A stretch of 64,000 nucleotides of DNA from JASLZO01 sp965247995 (GCA_965247995.1 OZ252041.1:1798001-1862000), one strand, 5' to 3'; shown: positions 49,662 to 59,212, counted from the first letter of the stretch. Translations and numbers: made by a program. The notes: generated by a model from the sequence alone, not told the origin.

Positions 49662-52007
49662 CTACTCCAGAGCGTAGACGGTCCCGCGGACCGTCGCAAA
49701 ATAGAGCTGGCCCTCCGCGAAGGCGGGGTTCCCCGCGATGGCACTGTCGGCATCGAACGTCCAGACCGATTCGCCCGTTCTAGCGTCCAGCGCATGCATC
49801 CGACCCGACTTCGTTCCGACGTACACCACGTCGTTTACGACGATCGGCGAAGTGGGTTGAGGTTCGGCGTCCTCGAGCCGTACCTGCCAGATCTTTTGGC
49901 CATCCGCCGCGTCCAGCGCAAAAACCGTGCCCTCGTTCCCGGCCACGATCACGCGCGACTCCGAGATCGCTGGTGAGGTGCTCACCCGTTCGCCGATGTA
50001 CTGAGCCCAGACGGTCCCGCTCTGCGCAGGCGGGAACGGCGCCATGCCCCAGATGAAGAACTGGGCCCACCACTTGAGGACCGACTTCTCCAACGGTTTG
50101 TTCCGGGCGTGAATATGTACCGCACGAACGACCCGGTCGTTGCTCGCCACGTAGGCGGTGCTGCCGTGCATCGCCGGTGTCCCGTCCACTGCGCTCCGGG
50201 TCAGGTAGACGAGGGTCGTCGCTCCAGTGAACGGATTCAAGAACAGGACCCTGCGATCCAACGTTGCCACCACCAACCGGTCTTCTCCGACCGCCGGCGC
50301 TGCGAAGAAGCGATCGCCAGTCGAAAGCCTCCACCGTACAACTCCCGTTGCGGCGTCCAACGCATGGATCAAACCGTCGTTCGTCGTCGCAAAGAGATTG
50401 CCTTCGTCCACAGCCACCCACCCGAACGATGGGCTGCCGACGTTCTCACGCCAGACCGTTTCGCCGGATTCCACATCGAACGCCGTGATGTGGGAGTCCC
50501 GCGACGCGATGAATCCCAGGTCTCCCGCGATGACCGGGGGCACGTCGAGCGGCGTCGATGTTGGATACGTCCAGACGTCTCCGCCGTCGTCCGAATCGAG
50601 CGCCACGATCCGACGGTCGCGCGTCGCCACGAACACCTTTCCATCGGCGACCGTCACCGGCGCCGCAGTCTCGTCGCCCAACTCGCGACTCCAAACCAAT
50701 GTGCCAGTTGGAATACTCGGCGCGTCTAGGACCGCTCCTGACGAGAGGGATCCGTTCCGCGGGGTCGACCACAACCCCAGGCCCTGAGCCGCCGTCAAGC
50801 TCGTGGTCGGAGGCCCGCTGACCAGGCCTGGTGGTACGTTCCGCTCCGCGAAGAGCACCACCGCCACGATCACAACGCCAGCAACCAGCAAGCCCCTCCG
50901 GATGAGTCGCCTCCGTCGGCTCTTGCGCCGGGCCTCTGCAGTGAATTCCTCGCCTTGGACCGTGCTCAAGACCGGGACCGCTTCGAGGCTGCGCCAGCAA
51001 TAGCTGCACGATTCTGCGTGCCTCGTGTTCAGCGTCAAACAGATGGGGCACACCTTGATCCCATCGGCCTCAGCTGCCTCGAGGAACTCCGGACTCTGGG
51101 ACCTGCGCGACGCCAAGCCTTGTTGCAAACGGAGCTCGTTGCGAGACTCCGGATGAGGGACAATCAGTGACGCGTCATTCGGGTCCAGGCCCGCGCGGAT
51201 CGCACGAATCGATTCGCCGAGCTCGCGCGCGCTCCCATGGCGGCCATTTGGGTCCCACGCCAGCGCTTTGGTGATCAGCCCGTCCAGCTCTTCAGGAAGG
51301 TCTCCATTCAGAACCGAAGGCCGGTGAAGCTCGGCTCCTTGTTGCTTGACCCGCACGGTCTCGACGGAGTTGCCCGGGAAGGGCAGGGACCCTGTCGTGA
51401 CTTCATATAGCAACATACCCAACGCGTACACGTCGCTCTGGACAGAGGGACTCCCCCCACGCAGGATCTCAGGCGATTTGTACGAGGGAGGGGGCGTCTG
51501 CATCGACGATCGGATCAGCGACTGGACCGCCTCCGCCAAGAATGCAGTCCCGGCGCCCGCTACCTGCGCGCGTCCGTCGTCGGATAGATGGACATTGATC
51601 GGACGGATGTCACCGTGCAGGCCACCCGCTAGGTGGATCGCCTCCAAGGTGTCCGCTACCTCTGCAACGGCGTCCAGCGCCCGGCCCAACTCAATGCCTT
51701 CTGGCATCAGACCCCGGAGCGTCGGGTCGTTCGAGTCCTGCGACACAATCCATAGATCGGTCCCCGATCCGCCGACTTCGCGGACCTGGAGCGCTCCGCG
51801 TTGGTCCACGCGTTGGATGTCCGCCATGACAGCACGGAACCGGTCGACAGTCATCGGGTCCTCTAGCACGTGCGCTCGGGGCACCCGGATCAGGTACGTC
51901 TCGCCTTCAGACCGGTCCCGAGCGCGGTAAACCGCATAAAGCCCGCTTCCGCTCAAGGCCTCAAGGAGCTCGTATCGATCGGTAAGGTCGGGTGCGAGGG
52001 TCGTCAT
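49662..52007 (-). CDS. Pseudokinase / zinc-ribbon / TM / PQQ-like beta-propeller protein
   Basis: About 781 aa, in order: a protein-kinase fold (10-275) with a glycine loop GSGLYAVYRA, HGDIRPIN (131-138) and SDVYALGMLLYEVTTG; a zinc-ribbon CPIC (320-323) and CSYC (334-337); a basic stretch and TM helix (LLVAGVVIVAVVLF, about 373-386); and an extracytoplasmic PQQ/PknD-like beta-propeller with repeated LDA.(T/D)G..VW units. The kinase part lacks the VAIK lysine (LIRV, Arg41) and any DFG aspartate (VAGAGTAF), so it is probably a pseudokinase. The ATG at 52007 follows a possible -10 TACAAT (52032-52027). It likely senses an external ligand and signals by binding. Confidence 0.9.
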   Translation of the reverse strand: MTTLAPDLTDRYELLEALSGSGLYAVYRARDRSEGETYLIRVPRAHVLEDPMTVDRFRAVMADIQRVDQRGALQVREVGGSGTDLWIVSQDSNDPTLRGLMPEGIELGRALDAVAEVADTLEAIHLAGGLHGDIRPINVHLSDDGRAQVAGAGTAFLAEAVQSLIRSSMQTPPPSYKSPEILRGGSPSVQSDVYALGMLLYEVTTGSLPFPGNSVETVRVKQQGAELHRPSVLNGDLPEELDGLITKALAWDPNGRHGSARELGESIRAIRAGLDPNDASLIVPHPESRNELRLQQGLASRRSQSPEFLEAAEADGIKVCPICLTLNTRHAESCSYCWRSLEAVPVLSTVQGEEFTAEARRKSRRRRLIRRGLLVAGVVIVAVVLFAERNVPPGLVSGPPTTSLTAAQGLGLWSTPRNGSLSSGAVLDAPSIPTGTLVWSRELGDETAAPVTVADGKVFVATRDRRIVALDSDDGGDVWTYPTSTPLDVPPVIAGDLGFIASRDSHITAFDVESGETVWRENVGSPSFGWVAVDEGNLFATTNDGLIHALDAATGVVRWRLSTGDRFFAAPAVGEDRLVVATLDRRVLFLNPFTGATTLVYLTRSAVDGTPAMHGSTAYVASNDRVVRAVHIHARNKPLEKSVLKWWAQFFIWGMAPFPPAQSGTVWAQYIGERVSTSPAISESRVIVAGNEGTVFALDAADGQKIWQVRLEDAEPQPTSPIVVNDVVYVGTKSGRMHALDARTGESVWTFDADSAIAGNPAFAEGQLYFATVRGTVYALE

Positions 52008-52081
52008 GCGCGGAACGTGATGTCCTATTGTAGCGGTGACCGGTGGCAACAGAAGATCGCCGCGCCGACCCGGAGGGTGAG

Positions 52082-53152
52082 ATGCTCTACGTCTACTACG
52101 GCGAGGATGACTTCTCGCGGCGCGAAGCGGTGCAACGCCTCAGCGAGTCGCTTGGGGACCCCGAGTCGGCAGCGTTGAACACCACATTCATTGGAGCTGA
52201 CGACGCTCGTCCGGCTGAGGTGATCGCCCGGGCTTCGGCCGTTCCCTTCCTCGGCCCTCGCCGATTGGTCGTGGTGAACGGCGTCCTCTCGAAGTTCGAG
52301 TTGGCAGATTCCTCCGGAACGGGATCCCGGCGGAGACAGCCGACTGCGTCAAGCCGTGGCTCGCGGAACGCCAAGTCACGGCAGGATGCACCTGGAGGCG
52401 TGGGCGGCTGGGACAACGTCGTGGAAGCTGCCGGTTCGCTCCCGGACTCGAACGTCCTAGTCTTCGGCGACGGGGAACTATCCGCTTCCAATCCCTTGCT
52501 GGCCCTGCTGGCGCCGGTCGCGCACGTCCGCCAATTCACACCGTTGGATGCCGCCGGGACCGTTCGTTGGATCCATGAACGTGCTCGCGAACTCGGTAGC
52601 CGGATTGAACAGGACGCCGCTGCAGAGTTGGCGGAGGCGGCGCCTGGGGAGCTGTGGACCCTCGATGCTGAGCTGACGAAACTCGCGCTGTACGCTGGCG
52701 AAGCCCCCATCACATCCCATGATCTGGCCGAGTTGGGCTCCCTACCCAGGCGCGAGACGATCTTCGCCGTCGTCGATGCGATCGTCGCGGGACAGCACGG
52801 TGAGGCCCGCATTCACCTCGACAACGTGTTCCACGAACCGGGAATGACGACCAGCAAGTTGGTCGATTCGCTCTCCCGGCAGTTCCGGAACCTCATCGTC
52901 GCGAAGGACTTGATGGACCTGGGCGCTTCTCGAGACGATGTCCGCGCGGGCATCGGGACCAGGTCGGACTTCGCGGTCCAAAAGGTCATGTCGCAGGCCC
53001 GTCGCTTCACGATGGACCAACTGATCGCCATGCACGGCTACTTCCTTGCGTTCGATCTGGGAATCAAGACCGGCCGATTCGACGAGAAAATAGGCCTCGA
53101 ACTCCTGCTCGTGCAGCTCTGCGCCGAAACGACCCGGCGACGGGTCGCCTAA
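52082..53152 (+). CDS. holA: DNA polymerase III delta subunit
   Basis: Clamp-loader subunit, about 356 aa. It begins MLYVYYGEDDFSRREAV (degenerate P-loop region). PFLGPRRLVVVNG, DSNVLVFGDGEL, and the C-terminal RETIFAVVDAIVAGQHGEA..SLSRQFRNLIVAKDL are typical of HolA. ATG 52082 has GGAGGGTGAG directly upstream; the GTG at 52043 is an alternative in the same frame. A Ser/Arg/Gly-rich insertion lies near residues 80-105. It overlaps the convergent ABC gene by 4 nt. Confidence 0.93.
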   Translation: MLYVYYGEDDFSRREAVQRLSESLGDPESAALNTTFIGADDARPAEVIARASAVPFLGPRRLVVVNGVLSKFELADSSGTGSRRRQPTASSRGSRNAKSRQDAPGGVGGWDNVVEAAGSLPDSNVLVFGDGELSASNPLLALLAPVAHVRQFTPLDAAGTVRWIHERARELGSRIEQDAAAELAEAAPGELWTLDAELTKLALYAGEAPITSHDLAELGSLPRRETIFAVVDAIVAGQHGEARIHLDNVFHEPGMTTSKLVDSLSRQFRNLIVAKDLMDLGASRDDVRAGIGTRSDFAVQKVMSQARRFTMDQLIAMHGYFLAFDLGIKTGRFDEKIGLELLLVQLCAETTRRRVA

Positions 53153-54177
53153 CGAGCTTCAGGCGCTCGGCGGTCCTCCTGGTGGACCGGGTTGTAGCAC
53201 GCCACCACGTGGTCCGGTTCCACGGGATCCAGTGGCGGCATCGGTGACGTGCGGCACTCGACCGTTGCTTTGTTGCACCTCGGAAGGAACGGACACTCGT
53301 CAACCGGGTCCTTGAGGTCGGGTGGCTGGCCTGGTACCGGTCGCAAATCACGGTCGAGTGGATCGTCCAGCCTCGGGACCGCGTTCAACAACGCCCACGT
53401 GTACGGATGAGCGGGCCGCTGGTATAGGTCGAACGTCTCCGCCTGCTCCATCGTGCGCCCCCCGTACATGACCAGCACGCGGTCCGCCACCCGTGCGACC
53501 ACCCCGAGGTTGTGCGTGATCAGGATCACCGCCGTCCCTCGTTGACGACTGAGGGCGTAGATCCGCTCCAACATCTCGGCTTGCAGCGTCGTGTCCAGCG
53601 ACGAGGTCGGTTCGTCCGCTATTAGCAGGTCAGGCTCGAGAATCAGCATCATCGCGAGCATCACCCGTTGGCACATCCCGCCGCTCAACTGCCACGGGTA
53701 CGAGTCCATGATGACCTCGGGGTCGGGCAACCCCACGCTCCGCAGCGAATCGAGCGTCATGTCCCACATGGCGCGCTGCGACACCGCTTCGTGCGCCGCC
53801 AGCAACTCCTCTACTTGGTTCCCAACGGTCATCAAAGGGTTTAGTGCCGCCATCGGGTCCTGGAAGATCATTGCGATCTCCTCGCCCCGTAGCTTCCGCA
53901 TCTCATCTTCGGGCAGACCGAGGAGTTCTCGGCCTCGATAACGGATCGCTCCAGACGTCACACGACCTGGATAGGGAACGAGACCCATGATCGACAGCGC
54001 CGTCACGGACTTGCCTGAACCGCTCTCACCCACGACACCCAACACCTCCCCGGGTCGGATCGCGAATGAAGAGTTCTGGACCGCCTTCACCGTACCCTCA
54101 TGCGTGAAGAACGACGTCGAGAGGTTCTCGACCTCGAGCAGCGGCTCCTTGTTGCGAAGACGGTCAGTTTCGGTCAA
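53149..54177 (-). CDS. Solitary OppD-type ABC transporter ATPase
   Basis: 342 aa. Walker A is GESGSGKS, signature QLSGGMCQRV, Walker B LLIADEPTSSLD, switch THNLGVV, and the OppD/DppD tail with CPFLPRCNKATVEC. It resembles the ATPase at 47-1078 but has no OppF, permease or binding-protein partner adjacent: holA converges on one side and the nuo operon diverges on the other. The start is TTG at 54177 without a clear ribosome-binding site. It could pair with permeases encoded elsewhere. Confidence 0.92.
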   Translation of the reverse strand: MTETDRLRNKEPLLEVENLSTSFFTHEGTVKAVQNSSFAIRPGEVLGVVGESGSGKSVTALSIMGLVPYPGRVTSGAIRYRGRELLGLPEDEMRKLRGEEIAMIFQDPMAALNPLMTVGNQVEELLAAHEAVSQRAMWDMTLDSLRSVGLPDPEVIMDSYPWQLSGGMCQRVMLAMMLILEPDLLIADEPTSSLDTTLQAEMLERIYALSRQRGTAVILITHNLGVVARVADRVLVMYGGRTMEQAETFDLYQRPAHPYTWALLNAVPRLDDPLDRDLRPVPGQPPDLKDPVDECPFLPRCNKATVECRTSPMPPLDPVEPDHVVACYNPVHQEDRRAPEAR

Positions 54178-54272
54178 ACGGACATCCAGTCCGACAGAAT
54201 CGTTTCCCGATTATACGGACCGTCAATCGATCTGATGCCCCGTCTCGGATTGTGCTTCGTTTCACGTGTCCG

Positions 54273-54301
54273 TTGACACCGAATACGACGCCTACTTAGA
54301 G
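54273..54301 (+). promoter_or_regulatory. Promoter of the nuo operon
   Basis: -35 TTGACA (54273-54278), 17-nt spacer, weak -10 TTAGAG (54296-54301), ahead of nuoA. The predicted start near 54308 excludes the GTG at 54301 as the nuoA start. Confidence 0.6.
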
Positions 54302-54348
54302 TGATCCCCAGAACGCTGCGCCTGAGCTCAAGAAGGAACGCACCGTCC

Positions 54349-54738
54349 GTGCCTGAGAGTCGCGAATATCTCGTCATTGCGGCGGCGGCCCTCTTCGCGA
54401 TTCTTGTCCCCGTCGGCCTCATCACTGCTTCCGGATTCCTCCAACTCGTCGGAATCCGCCCAAAGACGCCGAGGGACCAGGAACCCACCCATCAGCGCAT
54501 GAGCTACGAGTCCGGAATGGTTCCGACCGGCAGCGGGAACGTCCAGTTCAACTTCCGCTTCTACCTGTTCGCCATCCTGTTCGTGATCTTCGACGTCGAA
54601 GTCGTCTTCCTGTTGCCATGGGCAGCACGGTTCTTGCTCCTGGGCCCCGTCGCGTTCTATGCGATGGTGCTCTTTATCACACTCGTGCTTGTGGGATTCC
54701 TATACGAATGGAGAAAGAGGGCGCTCGAATGGCACTAG
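54349..54738 (+). CDS. nuoA: NADH-quinone oxidoreductase subunit A
   Basis: Membrane subunit of Complex I, about 129 aa. Three TM helices lie near 7-30, 62-85 and 90-115. The conserved loop is YESGMVPTGSGNVQFNFRFYLFAILFVIFDVEVVFLLPWA. GTG at 54349 is chosen because it lies downstream of the promoter and gives the normal length. It overlaps nuoB by 10 nt. Confidence 0.95.
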   Translation: MPESREYLVIAAAALFAILVPVGLITASGFLQLVGIRPKTPRDQEPTHQRMSYESGMVPTGSGNVQFNFRFYLFAILFVIFDVEVVFLLPWAARFLLLGPVAFYAMVLFITLVLVGFLYEWRKRALEWH

Positions 54739-55379
54739 ATAACGGGCCGGAGCGGATTCCTTCCCCTTACGGCATCCCGCTCACCGTCACCACCAACCAG
54801 ATGGACCACGAGGAGGGCGAGGTTGTCGAGCGCCTCCGCGCAAGGGCAACGGAACCGCATGTCGATGAGCCGATCGAGGTCCCCGATAATCTGGAGCGGA
54901 ACCTCGTTGTGACCTCCCTGGACGCCATGCTCCAGTGGGGACGGTCCAACTCCGTATGGCCCGTCACGCTTGGTCTGGCCTGTTGCGCCTTCGAAATGAT
55001 CGCTGCCGTCATGCCACGCTTCGATCAAGCTCGCTTCGGGATGGAAATCTACCGCGCCTCGCCACGGCAGGCGGACCTCATGATCGTCTCGGGGACCGTC
55101 ACCTGGAAGATGGCGCCCGCGGTTCGGCGCGTGTATGAGCAGATGCCAAACCCGAAATGGGTCATCTCGATGGGCGTCTGCGCCACCAGCGGCGGTCCCT
55201 ACTTCCAGACCTACAGCGTGGTCCCAGGCGTGAACCGCATCGTTCCTGTCGACGTCTATATTCCCGGATGCCCCCCAAGGCCCGACGCACTCTTGTACGG
55301 GCTCATGAAGCTCCAAGAGAAGATCAAACGCGACTCGCTCGCGCGCAGTCGCGAGCCGCGGCTCAGAAAGATCATCTGA
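54729..55379 (+). CDS. nuoB: NADH-quinone oxidoreductase subunit B
   Basis: Peripheral-arm subunit carrying cluster N2 next to the quinone site, about 216 aa. The ligands are visible as GLACCAFEM (tandem Cys pair), GVCATSGG and YIPGCPPRP. The N-terminus (about 50 residues) is longer than in E. coli. ATG 54729 follows AAGAGGG and lies inside the nuoA end; the frame open to 54618 overlaps nuoA completely. Confidence 0.97.
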   Translation: MALDNGPERIPSPYGIPLTVTTNQMDHEEGEVVERLRARATEPHVDEPIEVPDNLERNLVVTSLDAMLQWGRSNSVWPVTLGLACCAFEMIAAVMPRFDQARFGMEIYRASPRQADLMIVSGTVTWKMAPAVRRVYEQMPNPKWVISMGVCATSGGPYFQTYSVVPGVNRIVPVDVYIPGCPPRPDALLYGLMKLQEKIKRDSLARSREPRLRKII

Positions 55380-55441
55380 GCGATGCTGCGCAGATCGCAT
55401 CACCGGTTTCCCGCTGACCCGACCCCAGAGGCGCGCCAGAC

Positions 55442-55882
55442 GTGACCGCAATGTTGAGCGCGGATGCAGTCGCGTCGCGCGCGCGTGACGCCGTCCCAGA
55501 CGCAGTCGAGGACGTCGACAACGATGCCGTCTTCATCCGCCCGGACCTCCTAGCGGATGTGTGCCGAGTGCTTCGGGACGACCCCGAGACCGACCTGAAG
55601 ATGCTCCGTGGCCTCGACGTCGTCGACCACGTCGACCGGTTCGAGCTCCGGTACGGGCTCCTCTCAATCACGAAGAACCATGAATGTGTCCTGAAAGTCC
55701 GCTTGTGGGGTAGAGACGTTCTGTCGGTGCCGTCCGTCGTGGACGTGTGGGAGGGCGCAAACCTACAGGAGCGCGAAATCTACGACCTCATGGGAATCGA
55801 GTTCGCTGGCCACCCCAACATGAAGCGAATCTTCCTGTGGGAAGGCTTCCCCGGGCACCCGCTCAGGAAGGACTTCCCATGA
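55442..55882 (+). CDS. nuoC: NADH-quinone oxidoreductase subunit C
   Basis: 30-kDa-type peripheral subunit, 146 aa. VWEGANLQEREIYDLMGIEFAGHPNMKRIFLWEGFPGHPLRKDFP is the diagnostic C-terminal motif. It is separate from nuoD, not fused as in E. coli. GTG start at 55442 with AGAGG upstream. Its stop overlaps the nuoD start (ATGA). Confidence 0.96.
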   Translation: MTAMLSADAVASRARDAVPDAVEDVDNDAVFIRPDLLADVCRVLRDDPETDLKMLRGLDVVDHVDRFELRYGLLSITKNHECVLKVRLWGRDVLSVPSVVDVWEGANLQEREIYDLMGIEFAGHPNMKRIFLWEGFPGHPLRKDFP

Positions 55883-57009
55883 CCTCCGGCGAGGAACGGA
55901 CTGAGCCCCACAACCCCATCGAACCGGTCCTGCTCAACCTGGGGCCGCAACACCCCAGCACGCACGGCGTCTTTCGTATCCGGGCGCTGCTCGATGGTGA
56001 GAACGTCGTCGACGTCGAACCGATCTTTGGCTACCTCCACCGCGGCAGTTCGAAACTCGCCGAGGAGCGGAGCTACACCCAGGTCATCACCCTGACCGAC
56101 CGCTTGGACTACCTCGCCGGAATGTCCAACAACCTCGCCTACGTCCGCGCAGCCGAGGCGTTGGCCGGCATCGAAGTGCCCGAGCGCGCCGCCTATCTCC
56201 GCGTCGCTATGGCCGAACTCATGCGCATCGCCAGCCACCTCATGGGACTGGGGTTTCTCATCAACGACCTCGGCGCATGGATAACACCGTTGATGCACAT
56301 GTTCCGCGAACGCGAAAAGGTACTCGACCTCTTCGAGATGGTCTGTGGCGCGCGGATCACCTTCAGCTATATGCGCATCGGCGGTCTCTCGCACGATGTG
56401 CCAGACGAGTTTGCACCCGCCACATTTGCCTTCCTCGACGACTTCCAAGGCCGCGTTGACGAATACGAACGCCTGCTCATGGAGAACGAGATCATCGTGA
56501 CGCGCATGAAGGGCGTCGCCCCCCTGTCCGGCGATCGAGCGATCAACTGCTCGGTCACCGGACCAAACCTTCGGGCCAGCGGCGTCGAGTGGGACCTTCG
56601 GAGGGCGGATCCGTACGAGGCCTACTCCGACATGGAGTTCGACCTCCCGTTCGGCCAAAACGGCGACAACTGGGACCGGCTATGGGTCCGGATCCAAGAG
56701 ATGAAGGAATCGGCCCGCATCGTCCGGCAGGCCGTCGAGAAGCTCCCGCCAGGAGAAGTCCGGACGCCGGCGCCCTTCTTCGTGAAGCCGCCCCCGGGCG
56801 AGGCTTACCGAGCCGTTGAGGCCCCCAAAGGCGAGCTCGGCTTCTATCTCGTCAGCGATGGCACGATCGCCCCGTGGCGGTGCGGCATTCGCTCTCCGTC
56901 CCTCATCAACCTCACCGTGCTGCGCGAACTCTGCGTCGGATGGAAGCTCGCTGACCTCATCGTCAACTTCGGGACGTTGGACATCAACGTCGGCGAAGTT
57001 GACCGATAG
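55879..57009 (+). CDS. nuoD: NADH-quinone oxidoreductase subunit D
   Basis: 49-kDa-type quinone-site subunit, 376 aa. It begins with NLGPQHPSTHGVFRIRALLDGE (the catalytic His of the HPSTHG loop), then GYLHRGSSKLAEERSYTQ and GGLSHDVPDEF. The C-terminal region is IVNFGTLDINVGEVDR, close to the conserved DPVMGEVDR. It starts within the nuoC stop codon. Confidence 0.97.
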   Translation: MTSGEERTEPHNPIEPVLLNLGPQHPSTHGVFRIRALLDGENVVDVEPIFGYLHRGSSKLAEERSYTQVITLTDRLDYLAGMSNNLAYVRAAEALAGIEVPERAAYLRVAMAELMRIASHLMGLGFLINDLGAWITPLMHMFREREKVLDLFEMVCGARITFSYMRIGGLSHDVPDEFAPATFAFLDDFQGRVDEYERLLMENEIIVTRMKGVAPLSGDRAINCSVTGPNLRASGVEWDLRRADPYEAYSDMEFDLPFGQNGDNWDRLWVRIQEMKESARIVRQAVEKLPPGEVRTPAPFFVKPPPGEAYRAVEAPKGELGFYLVSDGTIAPWRCGIRSPSLINLTVLRELCVGWKLADLIVNFGTLDINVGEVDR

Positions 57010-57019
57010 CGGACGCGCG

Positions 57020-58195
57020 ATGATTGCCGATCAAGTCAGAAACGCCCTCCAAGGGTTCCTCCCCACCCAGGCGGTCGACGTTGCAATGCCGTTGCTGGCC
57101 CTGTTCGTTCTGACGAACGTCTTGCTCGTCTCGGCGACCATGCTCACCTATGTCGAACGGCGCGTCGTGGCCCGAATGCAGAACCGCATCGGCCCGAACC
57201 GCGTCGGCCCGTTCGGGACCCTCCAGGGGGTCGCTGATCTCCTGAAGCTGCTCACCAAAGAGGACCTTCGTCCCACCGCCGCTGATCGGCTCGCGTTCAC
57301 CCTCGCCCCTATCATCGGTTTCGTGCCCGCGCTCATGATCTTTGCGGTCATTCCGTTCCATGACGGCTGGGTCGTCGCCGATCTCGACGCTGGCCTCGTC
57401 TACGTCATCGGCATCACCTCACTCGGCGCGTTCGCCGTGTTCGCAGCCGGATGGGCGTCCAACAGCAAGTACTCGTTGTTTGGTGCGGTACGCGGCGTCG
57501 CCCAGATCGTCAGCTACGAGGTCCCACTCATCCTCGCAGCCACCAGCGTTGTCATCATCGCCGGCTCACTGAACCTCCAGGACATCGTCGAGGCCCAGGG
57601 GATCCCGTTCATCCTGGTCCAGCCGCTGGCATTCCTCGTCATGCTCATCGCCGTCACTGCCGAACTGAACCGCACCCCCTTTGATCTGCTCGAGGCCGAA
57701 TCGGAGATCGTCGCTGGTTTCCATACGGAGTACAGCGGCGCGAAGTTCGCCCTCATCTACGGCTCCGAGTACGTCGCGGCGCTCGGTTGGTCTGCCGTTA
57801 TGGTCACCCTCTTCCTGGGCGGATGGAAACCCGATGCCGGCGGTCTACTGTGGTTCAGCGCAAAGACGTTCGGCTTCGTCCTCCTGTTCTTCTGGTTCCG
57901 GGGCACGTGGCCCCGCGTCAGGATCGACCAGATACTCGGTTTTGCCTGGAAGGTCCTCTTCCCGCTCGCGACCATCAACATCCTGGTCACCGCCGGCGAA
58001 GTCCTCGCCGTGCAGGCGGTGTTTGATCTCGATCCAGGGCAGGCGATACCCGTGGCTGGACTCGTCGCCATGGCAGCCGTCAACCTAGCCATCACCGTCG
58101 GCGTCCTGGCGGTGCTCCCCGCCCTGATCGGCTTGAAAGCCACCCCCGCGACTGCCGGCGGTCCCCTCCGTCTGGCGACAAGAACGGAGGCATAA
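57020..58195 (+). CDS. nuoH: NADH-quinone oxidoreductase subunit H
   Basis: Membrane subunit that connects the quinone cavity to the proton channels, about 391 aa with eight TM helices. TYVERRVVARMQNRIGPNRVGPFG is the first signature; AELNRTPFDLLEAESEIVAGFHTEYSG holds the conserved Glu residues. The ATG at 57020 lies 10 nt after nuoD. The C-terminus is longer than usual by a helix plus a polar tail. Confidence 0.97.
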   Translation: MIADQVRNALQGFLPTQAVDVAMPLLALFVLTNVLLVSATMLTYVERRVVARMQNRIGPNRVGPFGTLQGVADLLKLLTKEDLRPTAADRLAFTLAPIIGFVPALMIFAVIPFHDGWVVADLDAGLVYVIGITSLGAFAVFAAGWASNSKYSLFGAVRGVAQIVSYEVPLILAATSVVIIAGSLNLQDIVEAQGIPFILVQPLAFLVMLIAVTAELNRTPFDLLEAESEIVAGFHTEYSGAKFALIYGSEYVAALGWSAVMVTLFLGGWKPDAGGLLWFSAKTFGFVLLFFWFRGTWPRVRIDQILGFAWKVLFPLATINILVTAGEVLAVQAVFDLDPGQAIPVAGLVAMAAVNLAITVGVLAVLPALIGLKATPATAGGPLRLATRTEA

Positions 58196-58197
58196 CC

Positions 58198-58704
58198 ATG
58201 GCCCTGTTTGGCTTTGGAGCGTTGAAAGGTCTCTTGGTCACGCTTCGGTATCTGGGGCGCAAACCCTATACCGTCCAATACCCCGAAGAGCGTCTCCCGA
58301 TAGCGGCTCGGTTCCGTGGAAACACCTTCGTCTGGTATGAGGACCGGTGCACCGGCTGTGCCACCTGCGCAAAGGGCTGTCCCCTTGGCATCATCGAGAT
58401 CGTCACCCACCCGGAACCCCATCCGCAAGTCGGGAGCGACTACCACGTGGATGTCTTCAGCATCGACACCGGGCGGTGCATGTTCTGCGCCCTCTGCGTC
58501 GAGGTATGCCCCTACGACGCCCTCCATATGGGCGCGGACTTCGAACGTGCCGTACCCGTGCGCCAGGATCTCGTCATCACCGTGGACCAGCTCCGGGCGC
58601 TCCCGAAGAAACCGACGACTCAGTTCCGCCCTCAGTTGGAAGCCATCGATTATGACCAGGACGAGGAGCTCGAAGAGCACGAGGCCGGACGATGGTCGCT
58701 GTAG
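58198..58704 (+). CDS. nuoI: NADH-quinone oxidoreductase subunit I
   Basis: Ferredoxin-like subunit with two 4Fe-4S clusters (N6a/N6b), 168 aa. The motifs are CTGCATCAKGCPLG and CMFCALCVEVCPYDAL. An acidic C-terminal tail follows (DYDQDEELEEHEAG). The ribosome-binding site is GGAGG. It overlaps nuoJ by 13 nt. Confidence 0.97.
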   Translation: MALFGFGALKGLLVTLRYLGRKPYTVQYPEERLPIAARFRGNTFVWYEDRCTGCATCAKGCPLGIIEIVTHPEPHPQVGSDYHVDVFSIDTGRCMFCALCVEVCPYDALHMGADFERAVPVRQDLVITVDQLRALPKKPTTQFRPQLEAIDYDQDEELEEHEAGRWSL

Positions 58705-59201
58705 CGTCGTTCTGGACGCTCGCAGCCTTCGCGGCCGCGGGTGCCGTCGGCGTCGTCGTTGCCCGTAACGTGTTCTACGCCGCGATCGGGTTGGTCGTGA
58801 GCCTCATCGCCGTCGCGGGCCTGTACGTGACCCTGGATGCAGACTTCCTCGCCGTCGCCCAGTTCATGATCTACGTGGGTGGCATCGCCGTGCTGATCGT
58901 GTTCGCCGTCATGATGACCGCCCAACTCAAGCGAGGCAGCAGCGCGAACAGGCTCTGGCCCGCAGGGTTGGCCATCGCGACACTCCTCTACCTCGGCCTC
59001 GTCACTGCGATAGTCCGTGCCGATTGGGGAATCGCGGAGCCCGGCGGCGCCTCGGGTCTGCCTGTAGTCGGGGGAGCGGCGGACGCCGGCATCCGCCTTC
59101 CGGATGTGTTGTTCTCGACCTACCTGCTCCCGTTTGAACTCGCCGGCGTTGTCCTCTTGGTAGCCACCATCGGTGCGCTCGTGATCGCGAGGGACGACTG
59201 A
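58692..59201 (+). CDS. nuoJ: NADH-quinone oxidoreductase subunit J
   Basis: Five-TM membrane subunit, 169 aa. The region FLAVAQFMIYVGGIAVLIVFAVMMTAQL contains the pi-bulge helix TM3 that is characteristic of NuoJ. The C-terminal helix (ELAGVVLLVATIGALVIARDD) is also typical. Confidence 0.95.
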   Translation: MVAVASFWTLAAFAAAGAVGVVVARNVFYAAIGLVVSLIAVAGLYVTLDADFLAVAQFMIYVGGIAVLIVFAVMMTAQLKRGSSANRLWPAGLAIATLLYLGLVTAIVRADWGIAEPGGASGLPVVGGAADAGIRLPDVLFSTYLLPFELAGVVLLVATIGALVIARDD

Positions 59202-59212
59202 GGAAACGCGGC

